Shown here: positions 31,324-41,244 of the stretch, piece after piece
How positions within the stretch are numbered: position 1 is the first letter of the stretch
Layout of the letters: the number at the start of each line of letters is the position of its first letter
Assembly (NCBI RefSeq): GCF_000708675.1
Contig: NZ_JELR01000002.1
Span: 1,442,228-1,506,227 of the forward strand
From: Microbulbifer sp. HZ11
GTDB taxonomy: Bacteria > Pseudomonadota > Gammaproteobacteria > Pseudomonadales > Cellvibrionaceae
Reading direction: 5' to 3'
Length of the DNA stretch: 64,000 nucleotides
The notes under the pieces: model-generated
The model's input: only the letters and a program-made list of their open reading frames with translations
Told to the model about the DNA's origin: nothing
Databases searched by the model: none
Translations under genes and position numbers: made by a program

Positions 31324-32931
31324 TTGGCAGGCAGGGAAGCCGAATTCGTCGTGGTCGGGTCCGGGGTGGCGGGCGCCCTGGTGGCGAGTACGCTCGCTAA
31401 AGCGGGTAAATCGGTGATTATTCTCGAGGCTGGGCCCCGCATACCCCGCTGGCAGACTGTGGAACGTTTTCGCAATCAGCCAGACAAGTCTGACTTTATG
31501 GCGGCCTACCGCTCACCGTCCTGGGCACCGCATCCCGAATATGGCGAGTTTGCCAATGACTACCTGATCCTCAAGGGCAGCCACCCGTTCAATTCTCAGT
31601 ATATTCGCGCGGTAGGTGGTACCACCTGGCACTGGGCGGCTTCCTGCTGGCGCTTTCTCCCCAGCGATTTCAAATTAAAAAGCCTTTACGGTGTGGGCCG
31701 TGACTGGCCTATCGAGTACAGCGATCTGGAACCCTGGTACCACCGTGCAGAGCAGGAGCTGGGGGTCTGGGGCCCAAAAGAGGAAGACCTGGGTTCACCC
31801 CGCAGTACCGGCTACCCAATGCAGCCGTTACCGCTGTCATTTAATGAAGCCCGCGTAAAAAGGCGTATGAACAGCCACAATCCCGCCTGGAAAGTGGTCA
31901 CCGAGCCGGTGGCACGTAATAGCCGCCCGTACGATGGCCGCCCCACCTGTTGCGGGAATAACAACTGCATGCCCATCTGCCCCATCGGCGCCATGTACAA
32001 CGGTATTGTGCACGTGGATAAGGCGGAGGCGCACGGCGCCGAATTGATTCACAGTGCGGTGGTAAACCGGTTGGTGAGTGAGGGCGATCGCATTATTGCC
32101 GCGGAGTACAAGGACCCCATGGGCATGGATCATCGGGTTTCCGGCAGGCACTTCATCCTCGCCGCCAACGGTATCGAAACGCCAAAACTGATGCTGATTT
32201 CCTACGGCCGCAAGCACCCCACCGGTGTCGGTAATCGCTCCGATATGGTGGGCCGTAACCTGATGGATCACCCGGGCACCGGCGTACATTTTTACGCTGA
32301 CGAGCCTCTATGGCCGGGCCGTGGACCCCAGGAAATGACCTCGGTGGTTGGTTTCCGGGACGGCGAGTTTCGCGCGGAGTATGCCGGTAAGAAGTTGCAC
32401 CTGTCGAATATGTCTGCTGTGGAAAAAACCGCCCGCGGTGTACTGCGCCAGCAGGATACGATCAATATTCCCGAGCTCAACACACGTATCCGCGAACGCG
32501 CGGCCCGTTACGTGGAGTTCAACAGCTTCCACGAAATACTGCCGCAGCCCAACAACCGGATTCGTCCCAGTACCTCAGAGAAGGATGCCAGCGGTATACC
32601 GCGCCCGGAAATCACTTACAGCATTGACGATTACGTGGCGAAGAGTGCTGCGCACACCCGGGAAACCTACGGGGAAATCGCTAGAGTGATGGGCGGCACC
32701 GATGTCACCTTCAGTGATGAATTCGCGCCCAACAACCATATTACCGGCACCACCATTATGGGGGCCGATGCGGCGGACTCGGTGGTGGACAAGGACTGCC
32801 GCACCTTCGACCACCCCAATCTATTTATTGCCGGCAGCTCCGTAATGCCCACGGTGGGCACCGTCAATGTCACCCTCACCATCGCTGCCCTCGCCCTGCG
32901 TCTGGCGGATACCCTGCTCAAGGAGGTGTGA
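31324..32931 (+). CDS. GMC-family FAD dehydrogenase, large subunit
   Basis: 535 residues. FAD-binding VVVGSGVAGALVASTLAKAG-LEAG at 9-36, a Cys-rich segment CCGNNNCMPICPIGAMYNG near residue 215 that in related fructose/gluconate dehydrogenases holds an Fe-S cluster, and a C-terminal GMC region with HITGTTIMG and FIAGSSVMPTVGTVNVTLT. It likely oxidises a sugar or sugar acid in the periplasm, co-exported with the Tat-bearing small subunit. TTG start behind GGGAGG. Substrate cannot be assigned. Confidence 0.85.
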   Translation: MAGREAEFVVVGSGVAGALVASTLAKAGKSVIILEAGPRIPRWQTVERFRNQPDKSDFMAAYRSPSWAPHPEYGEFANDYLILKGSHPFNSQYIRAVGGTTWHWAASCWRFLPSDFKLKSLYGVGRDWPIEYSDLEPWYHRAEQELGVWGPKEEDLGSPRSTGYPMQPLPLSFNEARVKRRMNSHNPAWKVVTEPVARNSRPYDGRPTCCGNNNCMPICPIGAMYNGIVHVDKAEAHGAELIHSAVVNRLVSEGDRIIAAEYKDPMGMDHRVSGRHFILAANGIETPKLMLISYGRKHPTGVGNRSDMVGRNLMDHPGTGVHFYADEPLWPGRGPQEMTSVVGFRDGEFRAEYAGKKLHLSNMSAVEKTARGVLRQQDTINIPELNTRIRERAARYVEFNSFHEILPQPNNRIRPSTSEKDASGIPRPEITYSIDDYVAKSAAHTRETYGEIARVMGGTDVTFSDEFAPNNHITGTTIMGADAADSVVDKDCRTFDHPNLFIAGSSVMPTVGTVNVTLTIAALALRLADTLLKEV

Positions 32932-32933
32932 TG

Positions 32934-34238
32934 ATGGGGGTGCGTGGGATGTGGCTGGTGGCTGTCAGTTGCCTGCTGCCGGTGGCGCTACTGTACGCGC
33001 AGGAGGTATGGGACAAGGCGGCAGTGTCGGAAGTGAATACGGAACTGAACCGGCCTGAACTGATTGCGAAGGGGCGTTACCTGGCGATCGCCGGGGATTG
33101 TCAGGCCTGTCATACCCGCACCGGTGGTACTCCGTTTGCGGGCGGCCGCCCCATGTCCATTCCAATGCTCGGCACGCTTTACAGCAGCAATATCACCCCG
33201 GATATCAACACTGGTATCGGCACCTGGACACTGGAGGAGTTTGACCGCGCGCTGCGCCAGGGAGTCGGAAAGGGTGGGCGCAACCTCTACCCCGCCATGC
33301 CCTATGAGTCTTACACCAAAATTACCGATGCCGATATTCAGGCACTGTATGCCTATTTTCTGTTTGGTGTGGCACCGGTCCACGATACGCCGCCGCCGAA
33401 CAAAATCCCACGGGCACTGAGCGCACGCTGGCCACTGAAAATCTGGAACTATCTGTTCACACCCACCGGGCCCTTCGAACCCGATCCGCAACAGAGTGAG
33501 TCCTGGAACCGCGGCGCCTACCTGGTTCAGGCTCTGACACACTGTGGCGAATGCCACACTCCCCGCGGGCTGGCATTTCAACAAAAGGCGTACGATGAAA
33601 CCGAAAAAGGTTTTCTCGGGGGAGGACCGGTGCTGGATGGTTGGGAGGCCTACAACATCACCCCGGATCGCGATAGCGGCATTGGGGACTGGAGTGCAGA
33701 GCAGCTGACCCAATACCTAAAAACCGGCCACGTTAATCGCCTGGCGCAGGCCGGTGGCCCCATGGGGGAGGCCATCCAGTTCAGCCTTTCCCGGATGAAT
33801 GATGGAGATATCAACGCCATGGTCACCTACCTGCGCACCATTCCGCCGGTCAAAGGCAAAGCGCGGGTCCCCCGTCAGCAGCGCGGATCTCCCGCCACAG
33901 ACGTCATCATCATGCGCGGCAATCCTCTGGTGCACGAGCTGAATCCGAAGCTGAGCGCAGACGGCTCGCGTCTGTATCTGGGGCTGTGTGCCGCCTGCCA
34001 CGGGGTGGATGGCACCGGCAGCAAAGACGGGTACTACCCGTCACTGGTACACAACTCCACTGTGGGTGCCGAAGACGACCACAATCTACGTCAGGCCATA
34101 CTGCAGGGCATACGCCGTACAGTGAATGGTGAGGAAATCATGATGCCGGGGTTTGCCGATGAGCTGAACGAAGAGCAGCTCAAACGGCTGATGTTCTACC
34201 TGCGCAAGCAATTTGCCGCCCCGCAAAAACAACAGTGA
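32934..34238 (+). CDS. Triple-haem cytochrome c subunit of the GMC dehydrogenase
   Basis: 434 residues. Signal peptide, then three c-type haem sites: CQACH (about residue 57), CGECH (about 203) and CAACH (about 353), each with a following Met-containing region. It passes electrons from the FAD subunit to ubiquinone in this enzyme class. Three start codons in a row follow AGGAGG (GTG 32928, ATG 32931, ATG 32934); the last has the best spacing. It is convergent with the antiporter gene, whose end is only 21 nt away. Confidence 0.88.
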   Translation: MGVRGMWLVAVSCLLPVALLYAQEVWDKAAVSEVNTELNRPELIAKGRYLAIAGDCQACHTRTGGTPFAGGRPMSIPMLGTLYSSNITPDINTGIGTWTLEEFDRALRQGVGKGGRNLYPAMPYESYTKITDADIQALYAYFLFGVAPVHDTPPPNKIPRALSARWPLKIWNYLFTPTGPFEPDPQQSESWNRGAYLVQALTHCGECHTPRGLAFQQKAYDETEKGFLGGGPVLDGWEAYNITPDRDSGIGDWSAEQLTQYLKTGHVNRLAQAGGPMGEAIQFSLSRMNDGDINAMVTYLRTIPPVKGKARVPRQQRGSPATDVIIMRGNPLVHELNPKLSADGSRLYLGLCAACHGVDGTGSKDGYYPSLVHNSTVGAEDDHNLRQAILQGIRRTVNGEEIMMPGFADELNEEQLKRLMFYLRKQFAAPQKQQ

Positions 34239-34259
34239 CCGAGCGGTGGGTAGCGCCGG

Positions 34260-36149
34260 CTACAGACCTGGCTGCACCTTTCTGGCCTTGTCGTTTTTCC
34301 CCTTCTCCGCACGCGTATCCCGGTCGCCCCAGTAGTGATCCAGGTGCAGGTCGGGATCGCGGCGATCCTCCTGCAGGGCCTGCAGTAACTGCTCGCGATA
34401 AATCTTGGTTTTTGCCACGTGCTGGGATTCATCGCGCCAGTAGGGGAACAGTGACTCCAGCATACGCTGGTCATGCTGTTTGAATTTGCGCGCGGAGCGC
34501 TGGGCCTGGTGCCTGGAGAGGCCCAGCAGCTGCAGCGCACCGGCGCCAATTTCCAGGGCGCTGTCCACCGTTTCCCGGTAGATGTATTTCACCCCGGCTT
34601 CCATAAGCGCGTACTGGTGCATACGATTGCGCGCCCGCGCGAGAATGGTGAGATGCGGAAAGTGCTTCTGAATGCGGCTGATGATTTCCAGCGATGCGGC
34701 CTGATCGCTGAGGGTAAGGATAACGATCTTCGCGTTGTCCGCTCCCGCGGCGTGCAGCAGGTCCTCCCGCGATGCGTCGCCGTAATAGGCCTTGATACCG
34801 TAGCGGCGCACCAGTTCGAGTTGTTCTGCGTTGTGTTCCAGCAGGGTGGTATCGAAACCACAAGCGTTCAGCAGGCGCCCGGCAATCTGGCCGTAGCGGC
34901 CATATCCGATAATGATGACCGGCGACCCATCATCGTGGGGTGCGCTGTCCGCGACGTCCGGCTGGCGTGGGCCACTGAAAAAACGCGGCTGGATCAGTTG
35001 CTCGTAGGCCAACAGTAACAGCGGTGTAAATGCCATCGACAGAGCGATCAGTGCAATCAGCACGCTGCTTACATCCGTCGGCAGCACATGGTTCTGACTG
35101 GCATAGGCCAGCAATACGAAACCGAACTCCCCCGCCTGTGCCAGCGATAGCGCAAACAGCCAGTCTTCCCCCCGCGCCATACCGCGCAGGCGCGCCAGGG
35201 CAAACAGAATGGCGAATTTCACCAGTACCAGCAGTGCCAGCAAGCCAAGCAGTAGCAGCGGCTGCTGCATGACCAGTGCCAGATCGAGATTGGCGCCAAC
35301 GGCAAGGAAAAACAGCCCCAGCAGCAGACCCTTGAAGGGTTCGATATCCGCTTCCAGCTCGTGGCGGAACTCGCTATCTGCCAGCACCACACCCGCGATG
35401 AAAGTACCGAGGGCCGGGGACAGGTTCAGCGCCGACATGATCGCCGCGGCACTCAGCACGATCAGCAATGCACAGGCGGTAAACAGTTCCCGGGTGCGAG
35501 TGCCGACCACAATGCGCAGCAGCGGCGTGAGCAGAAAGCGCCCGGCCAGAATCAGACCGGCCACCGCACCCAGCACCGCGAGTGCATAGGTCCAGCCCTG
35601 CAGGCCGTCCGGGTTGCTGGCAATCTCTACGGTAGCCAGCAGCGGCAGCAAAGCCAGAATCGGAATGACGGCAATATCCTGAAACAACAATACGCTGAAC
35701 GCGTTGCGTCCGCCCTCCGTTTTAAGCAGGTCTTTTTCCGACAGCGACTGCAATACGATAGCGGTGGAGGAAAGTGCGAGCACCAGACCCACAGCGGTCG
35801 CGGTGCGCCAGCCAAAGTCGAACAGCGCCATCGCCAGACCGCAGATCGCAAGCGCGGTCAGCAGTACCTGGGCCCCGCCGGTACCGAAGATGGCGCCACG
35901 CAGCGCCCAGAGTTTCCGCGGTTGCAGTTCCAGACCGATGAGAAACAGCATCAGCGCCACGCCGAATTCTGCAAAATGCAGTTCTTCACTGGTATCCCCC
36001 ACCAGGCCAAAGGTGTGGGGGCCGATCAGAACCCCGGCGACCAGATAACCGAGCACCGAGCCAAAGCCCAGCCGCTTGGCCAGTGGTACCGAAACCACCG
36101 CAGCGGCGAGAAAGATAACGGTCTGTATCAGGAAATTGTCGTGCGGCAT
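34260..36149 (-). CDS. Kef-type monovalent cation:proton antiporter (CPA2) with RCK domain
   Basis: 629 residues. About 12 membrane helices (residues 5-385) with the CPA2 core (GFGSVLGYLVAGVLIGP, GVALMLFLIGLELQPRKLW, LSSTAIVLQSLSEKDLL), then a Rossmann RCK/TrkA-N domain (VIIIGYGRYGQIAGRLL, about 405) and a charged tail. Related to KefB/KefC potassium efflux. It lies 42 nt downstream of the NhaP-type antiporter and is probably co-transcribed. Confidence 0.88.
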   Translation of the reverse strand: MPHDNFLIQTVIFLAAAVVSVPLAKRLGFGSVLGYLVAGVLIGPHTFGLVGDTSEELHFAEFGVALMLFLIGLELQPRKLWALRGAIFGTGGAQVLLTALAICGLAMALFDFGWRTATAVGLVLALSSTAIVLQSLSEKDLLKTEGGRNAFSVLLFQDIAVIPILALLPLLATVEIASNPDGLQGWTYALAVLGAVAGLILAGRFLLTPLLRIVVGTRTRELFTACALLIVLSAAAIMSALNLSPALGTFIAGVVLADSEFRHELEADIEPFKGLLLGLFFLAVGANLDLALVMQQPLLLLGLLALLVLVKFAILFALARLRGMARGEDWLFALSLAQAGEFGFVLLAYASQNHVLPTDVSSVLIALIALSMAFTPLLLLAYEQLIQPRFFSGPRQPDVADSAPHDDGSPVIIIGYGRYGQIAGRLLNACGFDTTLLEHNAEQLELVRRYGIKAYYGDASREDLLHAAGADNAKIVILTLSDQAASLEIISRIQKHFPHLTILARARNRMHQYALMEAGVKYIYRETVDSALEIGAGALQLLGLSRHQAQRSARKFKQHDQRMLESLFPYWRDESQHVAKTKIYREQLLQALQEDRRDPDLHLDHYWGDRDTRAEKGKNDKARKVQPGL

Positions 36150-36191
36150 GGCGAATCTTATAGGCTGTAACGGGGCCGCGGTGCGGCAATT

Positions 36192-37505
36192 TTAATCGGA
36201 TTGTGGTGTCGGTGGCGTACCTTCGGAAAAGCTGGCCTCGCGACTGCGGCGGATAAGTGGAGCGATGGTGGAACCCTGAACCACGATGGAGAAGAGTACC
36301 ACGCCATAGGTCATCACCACCCACAGGTGGCGCAGATCGTGGGTGACATCTTCGCGAACGCCATCCACCACATAGCCGGCGGGAATTGACATCGCCAGTG
36401 CCAATGCCAGGCCACCGCGCAGGCCACCCCAGATCAGGATGCGTTCTGTGTAGGGGTGGTAGCGGCGGTGGCGCTTCAGGAACAGGAACGGCAAACCGAC
36501 CGCCACCACCCGCCCCAGCAACACGATCACGATAGCGGCGACGATCAGTAGGTAGTCGATGGGCTTGAAGTCGATGGTGATCAGGAACAGACCCACCATC
36601 AGGAACAAAATCCCGTTGAGGAATTCCTCGGTAATGGACCAGAAGTTATCCAGCTCGTGCTGGCTCATGCGTGAGAAGCCTTTTTCCCGGGTGAAGTTAC
36701 CGATGATGATTCCGGCCACCACCATCGCCAGAGCACCGGACACCCCGAGCATATTGGCCGCGGCAAAACCGGCAGTGGGTATCACCAGGGTCAGCAACAG
36801 TTCCAGGCTGTGGTCGTTGGTGGAGCAGATCAGCCAGTGAAACAGGCCACCAATGGCGAGGCCCAGTGCAATACCGCCGAGGGCTTCCACCATAAACAGG
36901 TGGCTGATCGCCGCCACGGTAGGCTCGGTGCCCTGGAACGCCAGCGCGTAAATCACCGCGAACACCACCATGCCAAAGCCGTCGTTGAACAGGGACTCTC
37001 CTTCCACCTGAATCGAAACCTGCTCCGGTGCCTTCATGCTTTTGATGATCGCGAGCACCGCGATGGGGTCGGTGGGAGAGATCAGTGCGCCAAACAACAG
37101 GCAGTACACCAGTTCGACCGGCATACCGATCAGGCCGAAAAAGAAATACAGCATGTAGCCGACTGCGAAGGTCGAAATCAAAGTGCCGACAATGGCCAGC
37201 AGGGTGATTTCCACTTTCTGATTGCGCAGCATTAGCAGGTCGATATGTAGGGAGCCAGCAAACAGCAGGAAGCCCAGCATCCCCTTCAGCAGCAGATCCG
37301 GTAGATTCATCAGCGGCAGCAGCTGCGCCACCCAGTCGCGCAGTTCGACCACTTCCAGTTTGCCGAGGCCGGTGACGATCAGGGAAAGCGCCAGCGAGCC
37401 AGCGGTGATGGCGATGGTGGTCTGGGTTCGCAACACATACTGGTTGATAAATCCCAGAAACACGGACACCGCGGCGAGAAAACAGAAAATGTAATAGACG
37501 TCCAT
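36192..37505 (-). CDS. NhaP-type sodium (cation):proton antiporter (CPA1)
   Basis: 437 residues, about 12 membrane helices. The CPA1 core motifs are GALISPTDPIAVLAIIK (with the FxxxxNDG equivalent VEGESLFNDGFGMVVF) and WGGLRGGLALALAMSIP. Start at ATG 37505 (MDVYYIFCFLAAV); the open frame continues 84 nt upstream but without family similarity. Likely contributes to Na+/pH homeostasis, sensible for a marine cell. Confidence 0.88.
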   Translation of the reverse strand: MDVYYIFCFLAAVSVFLGFINQYVLRTQTTIAITAGSLALSLIVTGLGKLEVVELRDWVAQLLPLMNLPDLLLKGMLGFLLFAGSLHIDLLMLRNQKVEITLLAIVGTLISTFAVGYMLYFFFGLIGMPVELVYCLLFGALISPTDPIAVLAIIKSMKAPEQVSIQVEGESLFNDGFGMVVFAVIYALAFQGTEPTVAAISHLFMVEALGGIALGLAIGGLFHWLICSTNDHSLELLLTLVIPTAGFAAANMLGVSGALAMVVAGIIIGNFTREKGFSRMSQHELDNFWSITEEFLNGILFLMVGLFLITIDFKPIDYLLIVAAIVIVLLGRVVAVGLPFLFLKRHRRYHPYTERILIWGGLRGGLALALAMSIPAGYVVDGVREDVTHDLRHLWVVMTYGVVLFSIVVQGSTIAPLIRRSREASFSEGTPPTPQSD

Positions 37506-37564
37506 GTGTGCGCGGGAACTCCAATACCGGGGCTTACCAATAAAAAACGATGGGTTGCCAGAAA

Positions 37565-37639
37565 CTGTAGGAGCCCGCCCGGCAGGCAAACAGCGCAGGC
37601 TGACTCGCGTGCCGGGTAGGCGCCTGGCAAATCAGGCGC
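37565..37639. repeat. CTGTAGGAGC-type palindromic repeat region
   Basis: CTGTAGGAGCC (37565-37575) shares 11 nt with the unit after atpC. It is followed by a loose dyad GCCCGGCA / TGCCGGGT (about 37576-37617) and a hairpin GCGCCTG-GCAAAT-CAGGCGC (37620-37639). It lies between the antiporter start and the pirin stop, with no gene. Confidence 0.5.
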
Positions 37640-37673
37640 TCATCAAACAGAGTGTGTAGAACCCCGCGTCACT

Positions 37674-38567
37674 TCAATCGGTCAGTGTGCCGCTATTGTA
37701 GTCGCGCACCGCCTGCTCGATCTCTTCGCGAGAGTTCATGACAAAGGGCCCGTAGTGAGCGACGGGCTCGCCCAGAGGAGCACCGTGCAGCAACAGCAAA
37801 CCCGTGCCCTTGTCTGGCGCGCGCAATTGTATGGAATCACCGTCACCAAACAACACCAGATTGCCTCGATCGACCACACCGCGCCCAGTGTCCAGCGCGC
37901 CGCGGTAAATATAGGCCAGCACCGAATGGGATCGCGGGACTGGCAGGATGACTTCCGTGCCAGCATTCAGGCGCAGATCCGCAACCGAAGCCTCCGCCGC
38001 CGCCTCCAGTAGCGGGCCACATTCTGGCTCACCGCCAATCTGCCACTGGCCGGCGATCAGCCGGATCAGCGAGCCGTCCTCATCCAGTGCGACTTCCCGC
38101 ACCTGTTCCGGATGAATATCCCGCCAGGCGGGTTTGCTCATCTTGTCCTTCGCCGCCATGTTGATCCACAGCTGGAAGCCGTGCATTCCACCCTCCCCCT
38201 GGGATGGCATTTCCGAGTGGATAATGCCGCGGCCAGCGCGCATCCACTGGGCGCCGCCTTGGTGAATGGCGCCGCGATTGCCCAGGTGATCCTGGTGCTC
38301 GAACTCGCCGCTCAACATATAAGTGAGGGTTTCGATACCGCGGTGCGGGTGCGGCGGAAATCCGGCAATGTAGTCATCGGGATTTTCCGAGCGGATCTCG
38401 TCGATCATCAGAAACGGGCTGAAGTCCGGGGACTGGAAGCCCGCCACCCGATGAATCTTCACACCGGCGCCGTCGGCAGATGGATGGCCCGCCACAACCC
38501 GGGTTGCGGGACGAATACGGGCGTCGCCCGTGCTGTTCTCAGTGACCTTGTGTGTGAAATTAGACAT
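37674..38567 (-). CDS. Pirin family protein
   Basis: 297 residues, bicupin fold. The N-terminal cupin carries the metal ligands in FPPHPHRGIETLTYMLSGEFEHQDHLG and HSEMPSQGEGGMHGFQLWINM; the C-terminal cupin (DTGRGVVDRGNLVLFGDGD) is complete. Pirins of this type include YhaK and YhhW (quercetinase). ATG start behind GAGGAGCAGAACC. Divergent from the LysR gene, separated by 152 nt. Confidence 0.92.
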   Translation of the reverse strand: MSNFTHKVTENSTGDARIRPATRVVAGHPSADGAGVKIHRVAGFQSPDFSPFLMIDEIRSENPDDYIAGFPPHPHRGIETLTYMLSGEFEHQDHLGNRGAIHQGGAQWMRAGRGIIHSEMPSQGEGGMHGFQLWINMAAKDKMSKPAWRDIHPEQVREVALDEDGSLIRLIAGQWQIGGEPECGPLLEAAAEASVADLRLNAGTEVILPVPRSHSVLAYIYRGALDTGRGVVDRGNLVLFGDGDSIQLRAPDKGTGLLLLHGAPLGEPVAHYGPFVMNSREEIEQAVRDYNSGTLTD

Positions 38568-38719
38568 GGTTCTGCTCCTCCATTTCCGGCAGTATAGGCC
38601 GATAAAATCGCCAGAAAATGGCAAATAATCGCAGCTAATATTCGATAGGCTCGATAAATTAACTGGATTTCCGTGTTACTCCGCGGAATCAGCCTCATAA
38701 CCCGGACAAAGGGCAGTCA

Positions 38720-39607
38720 ATGGCCAAGGTAACGCTGGAACAGTGGCGTATGTTTCAGGCAGTGGTGGAATACGGGGGCTTTTCCCAGGCCGCAGATGCG
38801 GTGCACAAAAGCCAGTCGTCGATCAATCACGCGGTGCACAAGTTGCAGGAGAGTCTAGGCGTAGCGCTGCTGGAGGTACGCGGGCGCAAGGCGGAACTGA
38901 CCGATGCCGGGCGCGTGTTGCTGAACCGCGCCGGTGGATTGCTGGATGAGGCGGAGGCACTGGAGTCCGTTGCCGCCAGTCTAGCGGAGGGGACCGAGGC
39001 GCAGTTGCGTCTGGCGGTGGATGTGCTGTTTGATTACGAGGCGCTTTTCAACGCGGTGGAGCGCTTTGCTAGTGAGTACCCCCATACCCGACTGGAAATT
39101 CGCGAAACGGTGCTCTCCGGTGGGGAGGAGCTGCTGCTGCAACAGGAAGTGGATTTCATTCTTACCGCGCGGGTGCCCCAGGGATTTGTGGGGATGCCCG
39201 TCTCGCGAGTAAAGTTTGTGCCGGTGGCCCACCCTGACCACCCGCTGCATCACTTGGGGCGGCCGGTTAACCGCGAGGACCTGAAAGCGGCGCGGCAGAT
39301 CGTGATGCGGGATTCCGCGTTGAAGAACCGCCAGGACGCTGGCTGGCTCGGATCGGATCAGCGTATCACCGTCACCAACGTGCATACCTCCATTGAATTG
39401 ATCGAACGCGGACTGGGCTTTGCCTGGCTGCCGCAGACCCGCATTCGCGATTCCCTCTCTGCCGACCGCCTGTTACCTCTGCGCACCGAAGAGCCTTGGG
39501 AGCGGGAAGCCACCGTCTATCTGGTGTACGCTGACCGCGACCGTGCCGGCCCCGCAGCCTGCCTGTTGCTGCGCGCGCTGCGCGAAGGCCTGCCGCTGGT
39601 CGAGTGA
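38720..39607 (+). CDS. LysR-family transcriptional regulator
   Basis: 295 residues: N-terminal HTH (LEQWRMFQAVVEYGGFSQAADAVHKSQSSINHAVHKLQESLGVALLE, 6-53) and a periplasmic-binding-like effector domain. It is divergent from the pirin gene and upstream of a run of redox genes, so it probably controls one or both sides. The effector is unknown; E. coli YhaJ, next to yhaK, is a possible functional analogue, not a proven orthologue. Confidence 0.88.
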   Translation: MAKVTLEQWRMFQAVVEYGGFSQAADAVHKSQSSINHAVHKLQESLGVALLEVRGRKAELTDAGRVLLNRAGGLLDEAEALESVAASLAEGTEAQLRLAVDVLFDYEALFNAVERFASEYPHTRLEIRETVLSGGEELLLQQEVDFILTARVPQGFVGMPVSRVKFVPVAHPDHPLHHLGRPVNREDLKAARQIVMRDSALKNRQDAGWLGSDQRITVTNVHTSIELIERGLGFAWLPQTRIRDSLSADRLLPLRTEEPWEREATVYLVYADRDRAGPAACLLLRALREGLPLVE

Positions 39608-39659
39608 TGGCACCGGCTGATTGTCGCTGGGTTACCAATGGTTAGAAGGGATGGAATAG

Positions 39660-40646
39660 ATGGCAAGTGAAAGCGCTGAAATCCGCTGGGGCATTATTGG
39701 CTGCGGCGATGTCACTGAGCTGAAAAGTGGCCCTGCGTTCAACAAGGTGGCCGGCTCAAAACTGCTTGCGGTAATGCGCAGGGACAAGGAAAAGCTGCGC
39801 GATTACGCCGCTCGCCACGGTGTGCCGAAAACCCATGCCAGCGCCGACGATCTGATCAACGATCCGGAGATTGATGCCATCTATGTGGCGACCCCGCCGG
39901 GGAGCCATCGCGAGTATGCCCTGAAGATAGCAAGTGCCAACAAACACTGTTGTCTGGAAAAGCCCATGGCGCTCAACTATGTCGAGTGTGAGGAAATCGC
40001 CGCGGCGTTCGACGGGCTGGATGCACAGCTGTTTGTGGCTTATTACCGCCGCTCCCTGCCCCGCTTCGCACAGGTGAAACAGTGGATTGATGGCGGTCGA
40101 ATTGGCGCCATCCGGCATATCAACTGGAGCTATGCGCGCACGCCTTCCGCCGCGGATCTGTCACCGGAGTACGACTGGCGCACCGACCCGGCGGTATCCG
40201 GTGGTGGGCACTTTGTCGATCTGGCCTGCCACGGCCTCGATCTGTTTATTCACCTGGCCGGTGACATCGCCGACGCCCGCGGTATCGCGGTCAATCAGCA
40301 GAATCTGTATGACGCTGAAGATGCGGTTTCCGCCTGCTGGGTATTTGAAAATGGCGCCACCGGTGCCGGCTTCTGGAATTTCGGCGCCAGTGACTACTGT
40401 GACGAGGTGGTGATCTACGGCGCCAAAGGCACAATCCGCTTTTCCGTGTTTGCGGAGAATCCACTGCAGCTCGAAGCGGGCGATGACCGCGAAACCGCCG
40501 ATATTGCCCACCCTGAGAATATTCAGTTTTTCCATATTGAAAATATGGTGAAGCACCTGAACGGCGCGGGCCGGCACCCGGTCGCCGGCTCTGAGGGCGG
40601 CAAGGCCTCCCGGGTCATGGACCAGATTCTGGCGGGGTTTGGCTAA
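39660..40646 (+). CDS. Gfo/Idh/MocA family oxidoreductase
   Basis: 328 residues. NAD(P)-binding Rossmann start (WGIIGCGDVTELKSGPAF), the family motif EKP in KHCCLEKPMALNY (near 100) and a C-terminal substrate domain (DPAVSGGGHFVDLACHGLDLFIHLAG). Such enzymes reduce or oxidise sugars, inositols or related carbonyls; substrate not deducible. 52 nt after the LysR gene. The 181-nt gap after it (40647-40827) holds only A-rich sequence and possible promoter elements. Confidence 0.88.
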   Translation: MASESAEIRWGIIGCGDVTELKSGPAFNKVAGSKLLAVMRRDKEKLRDYAARHGVPKTHASADDLINDPEIDAIYVATPPGSHREYALKIASANKHCCLEKPMALNYVECEEIAAAFDGLDAQLFVAYYRRSLPRFAQVKQWIDGGRIGAIRHINWSYARTPSAADLSPEYDWRTDPAVSGGGHFVDLACHGLDLFIHLAGDIADARGIAVNQQNLYDAEDAVSACWVFENGATGAGFWNFGASDYCDEVVIYGAKGTIRFSVFAENPLQLEAGDDRETADIAHPENIQFFHIENMVKHLNGAGRHPVAGSEGGKASRVMDQILAGFG

Positions 40647-40827
40647 ACCCCGCTTTCCCGTATTTATTCAAATTCCCTGCTAAAAAATCCCTTCTAAAAA
40701 GTCGATCCTTTCCGTCGAAAAACTGCGGTTTTCATTGCGAAATCTCGAATTACACTAAATAGCGTTATCACTCCATACACTTGCTCCTTTGATACCCTGT
40801 TTGAGGGACCTTCACGAGGACTTCGTT

Positions 40828-41232
40828 ATGAACAGCCCTGTACTTTGCGATTTCACTAAGCTGGTGGGACGTATTCTGATGTCCGTAATGTTTATCGTTG
40901 CCGGCTACAGCAAGATCGGCGCCTATGCCGGAACCCAGGAATATATGGCCTCCGCCGGTGTGCCCGGATTTTTTCTGCCATTAGTAATCCTGCTGGAGCT
41001 GGGTGGCGGTCTCGCCATTCTGTTCGGCTTCTTTACCCGCTGGGTGGCACTGGCGATCGCCGCCTTCTGTCTGATCAGTGCATGGATGTTCCACAATGTG
41101 CCCGGTGATCAGATGCAGCAGATCATGTTTATGAAAAATATCACCATTGCCGGCGGCTTTCTGATTCTGGCTTGCGCTGGCGCGGGCCGATTCAGCTTCG
41201 ACCACGCCATGGCCAAAGTGAAGAGCAAATAA
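40828..41232 (+). CDS. DoxX family membrane protein (YqjF-like)
   Basis: 134 residues with four hydrophobic helices: KLVGRILMSVMFIVAGYSKI, FFLPLVILLELGGGLAILFGF, WVALAIAAFCLISAWMFH, ITIAGGFLILACAGAGRFS. ATG start after CACGAGGACTTCGTT. In E. coli the DoxX protein YqjF is encoded next to the glutathionyl-hydroquinone reductase YqjG; the same pair occurs here, 12 nt apart. Probable role in redox or thiol stress. Confidence 0.88.
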   Translation: MNSPVLCDFTKLVGRILMSVMFIVAGYSKIGAYAGTQEYMASAGVPGFFLPLVILLELGGGLAILFGFFTRWVALAIAAFCLISAWMFHNVPGDQMQQIMFMKNITIAGGFLILACAGAGRFSFDHAMAKVKSK

Positions 41233-41244
41233 GGAGACGCTGCG

